A DNA stretch of 24,676 bases from Wallemia ichthyophaga EXF-994 (taxonomy: Eukaryota; Basidiomycota; Wallemiomycetes; Wallemiales; Wallemiaceae), in the NCBI RefSeq assembly GCF_000400465.1, contig NW_008806306.1, positions 1 through 24,676 of the forward strand, given 5' to 3'. Position numbers and translations under genes: made by a program. Shown piece by piece: positions 9,315-19,898 of the stretch. The notes under the pieces are model-generated. The model was not told where the DNA came from. It saw only the letters and a list, made by a program, of their open reading frames with translations, and ran no database searches. Positions within the stretch are counted from its first letter, which is position 1; each line of letters starts with the position of its first letter.

Positions 9315-11147
9315 ATGGCCGATCAACAACCACCACACGAAGGACACGAAGGACACGATGATCCAATGGGGGATTTCGACAGGACGGTGATAGTGCATCT
9401 CGACCACTTCTTTGCGAATGCAGATGAGAACGGGCAAGGGCAAGGGCGTGGGCATACGCATACGCACACGCACGAAAGGCACAGCGACGACGGCAGCAAC
9501 CAGGAGAACGGTGACGGGGTTGATGAACGTAGCGAACGCAACCCAGAAGGTGTGGGAGGAGTGCACACCACACACCACACACCACTAACAGACATACCAG
9601 AACGCAGAGACAGCCCGTTCCCGCGCCCGCTTATACCTGTCCAGATACTTTTATCGTCATTCATGGCAGCGCTGCGAGCGCGCAATGGCGGTGGTGGTGG
9701 CGTGGCTGGTGTGGATGGCGCGAACGGCGGTGCTGGTGCGAATGCGAATGCAAATACTAACGGTAATGCGAACGGGGGTCCACCTGAATTGACGGGAATG
9801 GGTTTCCGTATCGAACGCAGTCCGCTGCCTGCAGAACACCCACTGCGCCAGCACCTCAGCCATTTGCGGGGGCAGGAGGGGCATGGTAGTGATACAGCGC
9901 ACTCTCCACACCCAAATTACACTCAAACTCAAAATGGCGGCGGTGAGATGGGCGAGCGCAGCAGCCTCCTCGAACGCATCGAGGAGCTGCATAGCAGGAA
10001 CCCCTACGGCGAAAATGCTTCCCGCCTCCCGCCACCGTTTACTATTACTATCAATTTCCCTATCGCGGGCGGACTGCATAGCGAGAAGAAGGCTGATCCC
10101 GCTCGCGCTGAAACCATCCTTGGCGCTCTGCCGAAGCTGCATAAGGGCGTGACGAGACGTATGAGCAGAGTCGGCGTCGAGACTACGTGTGGCGTCTGTC
10201 TCGATAGCCTCAATGCCAAAGCTCCACTACAGAAGGCGGAGAATAGTGCGGGTGCAGAGGGTGGCGAGAATAGGGAGAATAGGGAGAGCGGCACGAGTGA
10301 AACAAATACTACTTGCAGCACTCCCTCTCCAGAAGATGAAGCAAAACGCGAAGAAGAAATCGTCGCTCTGCCATGCTCGCACGTGTTCCACTCTAACTGC
10401 TTAAGACCGTGGTTCGCACTGCACACGCTCTGTCCGATGTGTCGCTTCGATCTCGATCCCGAGTCAATGACCATGTCGACGCCGCCGCCAGAAGAGAGAG
10501 GAAGGGAGGGCGAGGACAACCCTTTTGTCAGCATCATCGAACGTCTCGTGAGAGGTAATAGAGAACGGGCACCGGCACCAGAAGAAACCAACAACGGCGG
10601 CCGAGCTGAAAGTGCAGCTGCGTCAGGCAGGAGCAGTCGTCATCACCCCTATGCTCGCGTGAGGTCGGCCGGTGAAGGCGGCAGTCGCGATAGCCGCCCC
10701 GCTCGCAACACTCGCTCGGCAACTGCTGCTGCTGCGACGGCCGCTTCGCTCGATGAAACACACACACAAACACAAACACACTCACATTCACACACTCAGC
10801 GTCCACCACCACCCCCAAAGAAGTTTGAAATACCAAAGGCTGGACGCTCGCTCGAGGATATTCTAATTAAGCGTGAGAGAGAGAATGGACTGCGGTGCGA
10901 TATGAAGGAGTGCAAACTGGGCCCGACGGATGAGTCAGAAAGGCTCGAAACGGCAGATATGCTGTCTATAGGTGGAGCAGAGAAACCAGTCTGCTCACAC
11001 TTCCTTCACTCTCATTGCTATCACCTCGCCAATGGGAACTGTAGATATTATAACCCGGCGCACACACATCAAGACGGCTGCGTATTGTCGAGATGTCCTA
11101 TATGTAAGACAATTGGGAGTGTGGAGAAGCATGAGCTGGTACATTAA
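9315..11147 (+). CDS. RING-H2 zinc-finger protein with a second C-terminal Cys/His cluster (putative E3 ubiquitin ligase)
   Basis: 610 aa in one exon, start ATGGCC at 9315 (the frame is open further upstream but has no ATG). The N-terminal half is low complexity and probably disordered, with His-Thr repeats (about 49-55), Gly/Ala/Asn repeats and several Glu/Asn-rich tracts. The RING-H2 ligands are C292-x2-C295, C354-x-H356, H359-x2-C362 and C373-x2-C376, followed by typical text (LPCSHVFHSNCLRPWF, LCPMCRFDLDPE). The 58-residue gap between the first two ligand pairs exceeds the usual RING spacing. A second cluster at the C-terminus has C528, C533, C560, H562, H565, H567, C568, C576, C589, C594 and C597 (CSHFLHSHC, RCPICKTIG) and looks like a degenerate second RING. 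E3 activity follows from the RING family; substrate and location are unknown. There is no TM segment. Confidence 0.88.
   Translation: MADQQPPHEGHEGHDDPMGDFDRTVIVHLDHFFANADENGQGQGRGHTHTHTHERHSDDGSNQENGDGVDERSERNPEGVGGVHTTHHTPLTDIPERRDSPFPRPLIPVQILLSSFMAALRARNGGGGGVAGVDGANGGAGANANANTNGNANGGPPELTGMGFRIERSPLPAEHPLRQHLSHLRGQEGHGSDTAHSPHPNYTQTQNGGGEMGERSSLLERIEELHSRNPYGENASRLPPPFTITINFPIAGGLHSEKKADPARAETILGALPKLHKGVTRRMSRVGVETTCGVCLDSLNAKAPLQKAENSAGAEGGENRENRESGTSETNTTCSTPSPEDEAKREEEIVALPCSHVFHSNCLRPWFALHTLCPMCRFDLDPESMTMSTPPPEERGREGEDNPFVSIIERLVRGNRERAPAPEETNNGGRAESAAASGRSSRHHPYARVRSAGEGGSRDSRPARNTRSATAAAATAASLDETHTQTQTHSHSHTQRPPPPPKKFEIPKAGRSLEDILIKRERENGLRCDMKECKLGPTDESERLETADMLSIGGAEKPVCSHFLHSHCYHLANGNCRYYNPAHTHQDGCVLSRCPICKTIGSVEKHELVH
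10759..10799 (+). repeat. CA-rich microsatellite inside the RING gene
   Basis: An imperfect CACACA/CAAACA/CACTCA run coding for alternating Thr-Gln and His-Ser residues (THTQTQTHSHSHTQ). A related CGCATA/CGCACA run at about 9451-9476 encodes HTHTHTHERH. Both are likely length-variable between strains. Confidence 0.7.
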
Positions 11148-11429
11148 ACAACGATATCACGATATCACAAAGCTTGAACAGCCATTTGGATAACGAATAA
11201 CGACATTTCTTGATAAATTTTAACAGCATTTGTATTGTGATATAGCTATCAAACCTAATTTTTGTGATGAACTCAGTTACGTCAATTGGGCCAGAACTCT
11301 CGAGGCCAATGGCTCGCATAAAACCGCCTCGATTCGCTGCATATCTTAAGCTTGCAAATGACCTTCAGCCTTTTGCGGTTCTTGTCCTTTACGCACCTCC
11401 ACCACCACAAGACACAACGACAGAAGAAA

Positions 11430-12148
11430 ATGGGGAACAAGTCGTCGAAGCTACCGCCACAGGATCTCGAATCGCTGACCAAAGACACTTACTTTGACAG
11501 GAGGGAGATTAAGCAGTGGTGCGTTGGATTGCACATGTAATTTGTTTCTAACCCTCATTTCGCAGGTACAGGGGATTCCACAAGGACTGTCCGAGTGGCG
11601 AGCTCGACGAGCGCAGCTTTGCAGAAATCTACAAGCAATTCTTTCCATTCGGCGACCCTTCCAGCTTCTCGAAGCATGTTTTCAAGGTATTTGATACTGA
11701 TCGTAACGGGCGAATCAATTTCAAAGAGTGTGAGTCGCAGGCGTTCGTGGCGCATTGGTGCACTCGCTCACACCCCTCGCAGTCCTCTCCGCCCTATCTG
11801 TCACTAGCAGGGGCAAGCTCGACGAGAAACTGAAATGGGCTTTCCAGCTGTACGATATAGACGACGATGGTACGATAACGTATGACGTGAGTGTACGATG
11901 CTTAACGTCCCTGCGCTGCTAATTCAACGCAGGAAATGCTCACTATCGTGCGGTCTATCTACCTCATGTCAGGCACTATCGTAAAACTACCTGAAGATGA
12001 AAACACTCCCGAGAAACGCGTCAGCAAGATATTCGCTGCTATGGATAAGGATAAGAACAGCTCACTCGATTATAACGAGTTTGTTGAGGGTTCTAAGAAA
12101 GATGAAACTATCTTGCAGGCTCTGAGCTTATACGATGGCCTGGTTTGA
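11430..12148 (+). CDS. NCS1: Neuronal calcium sensor 1 / frequenin (N-myristoylated EF-hand protein)
   Basis: Calcium sensor that in fungi activates the phosphatidylinositol 4-kinase Pik1 at the Golgi. Exons 11430-11518, 11566-11729, 11783-11886 and 11933-12148 give exactly 190 aa, the same length as animal NCS-1 and yeast Frq1. The introns (47, 53 and 46 bp) have GTGCGT or GTGAGT donors. The N-terminus MGNKSSKL is a myristoylation signal. EF-hand 1 is the inactive CPSG form; active loops are [12 protein letters not shown] (73-84), [12 protein letters not shown] (109-120) and [12 protein letters not shown] (157-168). In the last loop the usual Gly at loop position 6 is Ser. The C-terminus ALSLYDGLV is the family hallmark. 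Start choice and splice sites are unambiguous. Confidence 0.97.
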
Positions 12149-12254
12149 TCGTTTCTTGATCACTGAGCAATTCACGAACGTCATTATAGATACTTTGAAC
12201 GATTCCATCCCTCTTCTCTCTAGCGCGAACAATTTGATCTCTTCTGTAACTTAC

Positions 12255-12340
12255 CTGGTATCCATTATTACGTGTTCTTTTATGTCTTTAATGCAGTGCT
12301 GGCATTGTTTTTTTTTAAGCTGGTATTCGTTCTTACGTGT
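12255..12340 (+). repeat. Diverged direct repeat of 21 bp downstream of NCS1
   Basis: CTGGTATCCATTATTACGTGT (12255-12275; 21 bases with an ACGTGT end) recurs at 12320-12340 with three mismatches, 65 bp apart. Both copies end in TTACGTGT. It may be an old local duplication or a repeated factor site; the gene it serves is unclear. Confidence 0.5.
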
Positions 12341-12628
12341 CACGAGGATATTCAGGTACTATCTCTGACGACAACTTACCGAGACAGAAGCGAGCGGGAA
12401 GTGAGTTGCGGGCAGGGTGCTATGGAAGCAATTGAGCTCTATTTTTGCTTAAATGACGCTCAAATCCCATTACAATGTCACATGCATCGCCTCTCAGGGA
12501 AAATTGGCCTGCGCAGTCGATTTTCGAAGAAACATTCGCAAAAGGCAGGTGACGGACAAGCATAAATATATCAGGTCTTTTATAAAAGACACAGTTGCTT
12601 CAATTGCCACCGTTCTAGCGTTCTTGGC

Positions 12629-12646
12629 TTCGGTGATATCACCGAA
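12629..12646. promoter_or_regulatory. 18-bp perfect palindrome upstream of GDH, candidate Zn2Cys6 dimer site
   Basis: TTCGGTGATATCACCGAA is fully self-complementary and lies about 227 bp before the GDH start codon. It has the CGG-N8-CCG architecture of sites bound by dimeric fungal Zn2Cys6 regulators (known cousins: Ppr1/UaY TCGG-N6-CCGA, Put3 CGG-N10-CCG). The centre GATATC also offers GATA on both strands. The binding factor is inference. Confidence 0.5.
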
Positions 12647-12790
12647 AGTAGAGCATATGATACAGTGGCAAAACAAAGTGAGCTCGTAAATGAGACAGGA
12701 GAAGACATGTACCGTAAACTACAATACATGCATCTCATATGATCTTGTACTGCACCAGTGCGGATGCGCCGAAAACCACCGGAAATCTCC

Positions 12791-12796
12791 CTTATC
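12791..12796 (-). promoter_or_regulatory. GATA-factor-type site (CTTATC) in the GDH promoter
   Basis: CTTATC, which is GATAAG on the minus strand, about 80 bp upstream of the GDH start. Fungal nitrogen-regulatory GATA factors bind this sequence and NADP-GDH is a classic nitrogen-regulated gene. It is a short motif, so chance occurrence is possible. Confidence 0.35.
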
Positions 12797-12872
12797 TAAT
12801 TTTTAATTTTGATGCGTTAAGAAGAGCGTCACTTGCGCGCGCCTTTCTTTAACACACTTTACAAACACAGAA

Positions 12873-14618
12873 ATGGTAAGTTGACGATCGTTCCCTTGGT
12901 ATCCGTGCAGGCTGCCCGCCTCGCTACTCGTGCGGCTCGCCTCCTCCATTCTTCGCTTGGGGCCGGCGGAAGATCGCCGCAGGCGGTCGTTTGAGCAAGC
13001 AGAGTGAATGGAAGCGAGGAACACAATTGGCGGCTGTCGATTTGCCGTGCACTGTGCCGTAGCGTCTCTCGGTTGTTGCATGAGTCATTTATTGCGCAAC
13101 CCCGGAAAAAGGTTCCGCTATTCTGCCGGCAATTCTAGCACCACCGTAGCTAAGCACTACCTGGAATTTAATCCAGCAGCCATAGCTTGGCGGCTTCTGC
13201 ATGGATACCAACATCTGAAGCATTCACTAACATCACGTAGGCCCCACCAGCAGAACCAGAATTCGAGCAAGCTCTTCACGAGGTCGAAAGCACTTTGGCT
13301 CCTCTCTTTGAAAAGCAGCCGGAGTACAAGAAGGCTCTCAAAGTGATCCAAGTCCCAGAACGTGTCATCCAATTCCGCGTTCCATGGGAGAACGACAACG
13401 GTGAAGTTGAAGTCAATATCGGTTACAGAGTCCAATTCAACTCTGCTCTCGGTCCATACAAGGTGTGTTGATAGATGAAAATTTGCATCATTACCTAACA
13501 CTCAGTCCCAGGGTGGCTTGAGATTGCACGAAACTGTCAACCTTTCCATCTTGAAGTTCCTTGGATTCGAACAGATCTTCAAAAACGCCTTAACTGGCTT
13601 GCAGCTTGGTGGTGGCAAGGGTGGTTCCTGCTTTTCGCCAAAGGGCCGCTCGGAAAATGAAATCCGCCGTTTCTGTCAGTCCTTCATGACTGAATTGTCA
13701 AAGCACATTGGTCAAGACACTGATGTTCCAGCTGGTGACATTGGTACCACTGGTCGTGAAGTAGGCTACATGTTCGGCCAATACAAGAGACTCCGTAACG
13801 AGTTCACCGGTATTCTCACCGGTAAGGCTCTCGCATGGGGTGGATCCCTTATCAGACCAGAAGCCACTGGTTACGGTGTTGTCTACTATGTTGTTGAAAT
13901 GCTCAAGTACTTTAACGAGACTGTTAAGGGCAAGCGTACCCTCGTTTCTGGCTCCGGTAACGTCGCTCAATACGCTGCACTCAAGGTCATTGAGCTCGGT
14001 GGCTCGGTCCACTCTCTCTCCGACTCAAGGGGCACCGTCATCTCTGCAAGTGGATTCACTCCAGACGAAATTTTCGAAATTCAAGACCTCAAGGCCAAAT
14101 TTGGTTACCTTAACGACTGGGTTAAGTCGAAAGGTGATAAATTCGTTTACCACGCCGGTGCACGTCCATGGACTCTTGTCGACAAGGTTGACATTGCGCT
14201 TCCATCTGCCACCCAAAATGAGGTCTCTGGCGATGAAGCCAAGGCACTCATCAAGGCAGGTTGCAGAATTGTCGCTGAAGGATCAAACATGGGCTCAACA
14301 CAAGAGGCCATCGATGTCTACGAGTCAACCCTTCAAACCGACAAGCCATTGTGGTATGGTCCAGGTAAGGCTGCCAACTCTGGTGGTGTTGCTGTGTCTG
14401 GTCTCGAAATGGCTCAAAACTCAGCAAGAATCCAATGGACTGCTCAAGATGTTGATGCTCGTCTCGAAATCATCATGAAGGAGTGCTTCCAGAACTGCTT
14501 TGAAGTCGGTCAGAAGTATGGTGCTGGTAGGGGTTACCCATCCCTCGTCACCGGTGCCAACATTGCTGGATTCTTGAAGGTTGCTGATGCTATGAAGTCT
14601 CACGGTGACTGGTACTAA
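12873..14618 (+). CDS. GDH1: NADP-specific glutamate dehydrogenase
   Basis: Assimilates ammonium: 2-oxoglutarate + NH4+ + NADPH to glutamate. Exons are 12873-12875 (only the ATG), 13241-13462 and 13512-14618, giving 443 aa, the usual length for the fungal hexameric NADP enzyme. Intron 1 is 365 bp (donor GTAAGT, branch CACTAAC, acceptor CACGTAG) and joins ATG to GCCCCACCA, giving [12 protein letters not shown]. Intron 2 is 49 bp and restores GPYKGGLR. Visible motifs are the substrate-binding GGGKGG (Lys about 111), the nucleotide-binding GSGNVA (222-227) with SLSDSRG after strand 2, as in NADP-type enzymes, and the terminal [20 protein letters not shown]. The enzyme is normally cytosolic. Intron 1 encodes a presequence-like peptide (see findings). 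The promoter carries GATA and palindromic candidate sites. Confidence 0.95.
12876..13240 (+). other. Long first intron of GDH, directly after the start codon
   Basis: At 365 bp it is about seven times longer than every other intron in the window. It begins GTAAGT immediately after ATG and ends CACTAACATCACGTAG. Inside, an alternative acceptor (CCGTGCAG, ending 12910) would open a frame encoding an Arg-rich peptide that stops at 12992-12994. No other gene is supported in it. Confidence 0.8.
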
Positions 14619-15446
14619 GCGTGCGATGTTATGTTGCCATTTTCCACTTCGTTTCTTTCTGTTCGTTTTTACTTACCCTTACACACTCACTGTAAACGCA
14701 TAAATACTCTTGTGAAATTATGTCTTTGTTTGTGTCTGATATGTATGAGTGAGGCTGATTTGGTATAATAGCACTGATGAAATAAGGAGGTATTAATGAG
14801 ATAACTTGGTAGTTTGAAAAATTGCTGTTTCATGCAGTGCGAATCGACTCTTGGTAACACAGTTGCTCATATAGCCTTGCAATTCACTTAGAACGTGAAC
14901 ATATCGACAGGAATGGTCAATAGGTCCACTTTAAGAAAACGCTTCTCTAATAAAACATTCAAACTCAACTCACAATTCCCCCCAAATATCACCGACTGAT
15001 ATCAACATCAGCCCAACCTTGGCACAGTAGATTGACTTTTAGAAATCTTCAAATAAAAATACTTAATTGATAGCCCTAGATAAAAACACGCTCTAATGAC
15101 TAGATTTGCTGCCATTGAGTCGCTATGGCGCCTTGTGGGCTCTTCGGAAGCTGCAATCCGGCATCACCCCTAAGCCGCCAATACCCGAGTAAAGCATGAT
15201 AAATATCCATTAACTGCTGTATTAATGGGAAGCACTAATACGTAAACGTCTCCGGTACAGCATGTGCCCTACTCATATGAATTTTCACTATCCACAGCTT
15301 ACTTGGTAAAATCACCAAAAAAGAAAAAGAAAAACACGCAGCAAACATCTGGGAAATAAGAATCATCAATTAGCGTTAAATGTACATTTACTGTAAGAGT
15401 ACTTGAAGCGTGTAATGTGTTTTGCCTTTGTGAAATAAGGCGAAAC
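14619..15446. other. Convergent intergenic region between GDH and the small mitochondrial-type gene
   Basis: 828 bp holding the 3' flanks of two convergent genes. No open frame with support and no tRNA-like A/B boxes were seen. A 7-bp inverted repeat CCATTAA/TTAATGG with an 8-base loop occurs at 15207-15228. The stretch is unusually long for this compact region, so an unrecognised noncoding RNA cannot be excluded. Confidence 0.5.
15207..15228. repeat. Small inverted repeat (7-bp stem, 8-nt loop)
   Basis: CCATTAA at 15207-15213 and TTAATGG at 15222-15228 could form a short AT-rich hairpin. It is too small to call a terminator or RNA gene; it is recorded because it lies in a long gene-free stretch. 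Confidence 0.3.
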
Positions 15447-15683
15447 TTAATGGCCAGCGACGGTGTGAGCGTTCTTGTTGCCGTTGAATTCGACCTTTCC
15501 GAGAGATTCGAAGATAGCTTGCTTGTGAGCGTTAGCGTTAGTTCCTGCGTCTTTTGACTGTTGAGATGTGAGCAAGGTGTCTAGATAACAAACCCCACAT
15601 ACGACGTGAGCAGCGCTGGCGTGGGCTTTAGAGCCAGTGTGGATTGAGCGGGTGAATTGGGCGATGAATCTTGTACTGAACAT
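15447..15683 (-). CDS. Small protein with mitochondrial presequence-like N-terminus, function unknown
   Basis: Exons 15603-15683 and 15447-15557 give 63 aa. The 45-bp intron (15558-15602; GTATGT...CAACAG) is in phase and stop-free, so the unspliced frame is also open (78 aa). The N-terminus MFSTRFIAQFTRSIHTGSKA is rich in Arg, Ser and hydrophobic residues with no acidic residue, typical of a mitochondrial targeting signal. The C-terminal half (HKQAIFESLGKVEFNGNKNA, ending HTVAGH) is polar with no Cys. I do not recognise the family. It is divergently transcribed from MCM3 across about 375 bp. Codon choice such as GCTAACGCTCACAAGCAAGC looks like that of expressed genes here, which supports a real gene. 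Confidence 0.72.
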   Translation of the reverse strand: MFSTRFIAQFTRSIHTGSKAHASAAHVVCGVCYLDTLLTSQQSKDAGTNANAHKQAIFESLGKVEFNGNKNAHTVAGH

Positions 15684-16058
15684 TTGTTTTGTAGCTGCGG
15701 TGGTTCAGGACAAGTTCCATATCGGGCTCTTTATCTTCCCCACACTATCGCACCCCAACGAATTAATCGAGAATCGTATGACCGTTGCTTTTCATTTAAA
15801 CAAACAAACCCGAGCAAATAAGTAGACATATTGTGATATGCGGAGTGTGAATTTAGGTATGCGCTGCAAGACTAAGTTTGATTTGTTTTTGTGGGTGAAA
15901 ATCTTCCCAGGACCACGCAGCACAAGGCTAAAAAGAGAGTAAACGTGATTAATAGATGCTGATAGCCTATCTATACACTTCCCACTCTTTGTCTCCAACA
16001 TTTCTCATCACTGGCACTCGCGCCTCAGACGCGTAAAACGACTTCATTAACGATCAAA
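15684..16058. promoter_or_regulatory. Divergent promoter region between the small mitochondrial-type gene and MCM3
   Basis: 375 bp between two divergent start codons, with the ACGCGT box close to the MCM3 end. No gene and no clear TATA box were found; the open frames crossing it are not supported. Confidence 0.6.
16029..16034. promoter_or_regulatory. MCB box (ACGCGT) immediately upstream of MCM3
   Basis: AGACGCGTAAAA ends about 25 bp before the MCM3 start codon. MCB elements bound by MBF drive G1/S expression of replication genes in fungi, so the gene context makes this hexamer more credible than the chance rate alone would. Confidence 0.55.
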
Positions 16059-18866
<2,808 letters not shown>

Positions 18867-18966
18867 GCAACATAATTTATACCAATTAAAGTGCATGTAT
18901 TTATAATTAAGTCCGGTTATTATTATGTAGTCGTCTCGTCATTAGTAGAAGAAGGAAGCATGAAGA

Positions 18967-19898
18967 TTAGTTAGAACTGTGTGAAAATAGACTGCATTTG
19001 TATGAGTGAGTAACTAAGGAGCGATGGACAATCACTTACGCTACGAAATAAAATGGCACAGCACATAATAAAACAAATGTGGTTATCCAAACCAGCCATA
19101 ATGAAACGCCATAATGAACAGTCACACCCAAAGCGTCTGTTTTGTTGTTCAGTGAAAATTTGCATGATCGACCAACTTACCACCATTTACGTCTCTCATT
19201 TTGACAATAACAGCTGTGAGGATTGAAGAGCCGACTGTGACGGTCAAGAAAGCAAGCAAACAAAAAACGCCTGCGAAAGAGATAGTATAGCGTATGGGGA
19301 TCAAACCAGCAAACAGAGCAACGCCTGTGAAAATTGCTGACAAGAAGATAAGCCAATATCCAGCAGCGCTATATTCCCTCAGATAGTCGCTAGACGTGAA
19401 GGTGGATTGTGATGTTTCGAAGTGTTGTCTGACAGCATCTTTGAGGTTTTCTGGCGTGTCTTCAATAATGTAAGTGTAAGGATCCAATCTAGAAATGAAA
19501 TGTGAGTCTGCGTCTCTTGCCAACTCGCAAACTCCATCTCTCCTATCCTCGATTGTGCCACAGTAAGAGTACTGACCAAAGTAGTACTCCTGTCTCACAC
19601 CCAGACTCTGTCCAAGAGCAGCTTCCGAGTCATTTGCGTATAGTGTCTATTTCGGCTTTGTGATTAGTCGTGGAGATTATACGTGTGTGACATCACCACT
19701 CACTGATACGTCGAGTTCGCCGTTTTGGATGCTGAGCTGTTGGCCTAAAGATGATGTGTCTACTGAGATATACTTGAGCGCAGACGGCACCAAGTCAGTG
19801 CTAATAGCGCTAATGTTTACGAATATGAGAAGTACGCCGCTTGACAAGGTCAAAAGGACATAAATGAGGATTGAGATGAGCTTCAACGCTAAACCCAT
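18967..19898 (-). CDS. SUR7/PalI-family four-TM cortical membrane protein
   Basis: Exons (minus) 19704-19898, 19181-19646, 19040-19136 and 18967-18991 give 260 aa. TM1 lies at about 3-28 with a charged-poor N-terminus (MGLALKLISILIYVLLTLSS). A long extracellular loop contains the paired Cys (YSYCGTIEDRRDGVC) typical of the family, then three more TM helices (YWLIFLSAIFTGVALFAGLI, ISFAGVFCLLAFLTVTV, GVSLWLVWITTFVLLCAVPF). Sur7 proteins organise eisosomes and PalI acts in ambient-pH signalling; which branch this is cannot be told. The last intron (18992-19039) decides between endings FVALFSHSSN and, if retained, FVA. It converges on MCM3 with only 100 bp between the stops. Confidence 0.82.

Larger units (their letters stand above)
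12149..12872. promoter_or_regulatory. Intergenic region: NCS1 3' flank and GDH promoter
   Basis: About 720 bp with no supported gene; the open frames here lack ATG starts or family resemblance. It contains a diverged 21-bp direct repeat (12255-12275 and 12320-12340), an 18-bp perfect palindrome (12629-12646), a GATA-type site (12791-12796) and a pyrimidine/ACA-rich leader directly before the GDH start. Confidence 0.6.

Noticed and set aside
11264-11497. ATG-initiated frame overlapping the NCS1 start, possible upstream ORF
   Set aside because: 77 codons with no recognisable content; it could act as a uORF only if transcription starts before 11264, which cannot be judged here.
12013-12022. ACGCGT inside NCS1 as a cell-cycle box
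   Set aside because: Lies within coding exon 4 (Lys-Arg-Val codons) and not in a promoter.
12135-12689. Three overlapping plus-strand frames after NCS1
   Set aside because: Those I checked lack a proper ATG context or family resemblance; the first overlaps the NCS1 stop. More likely 3' flank and promoter.
13008-13346. 112-codon plus-strand frame at the GDH 5' end
   Set aside because: Runs through GDH intron 1 and then in the wrong frame through GDH exon 2.
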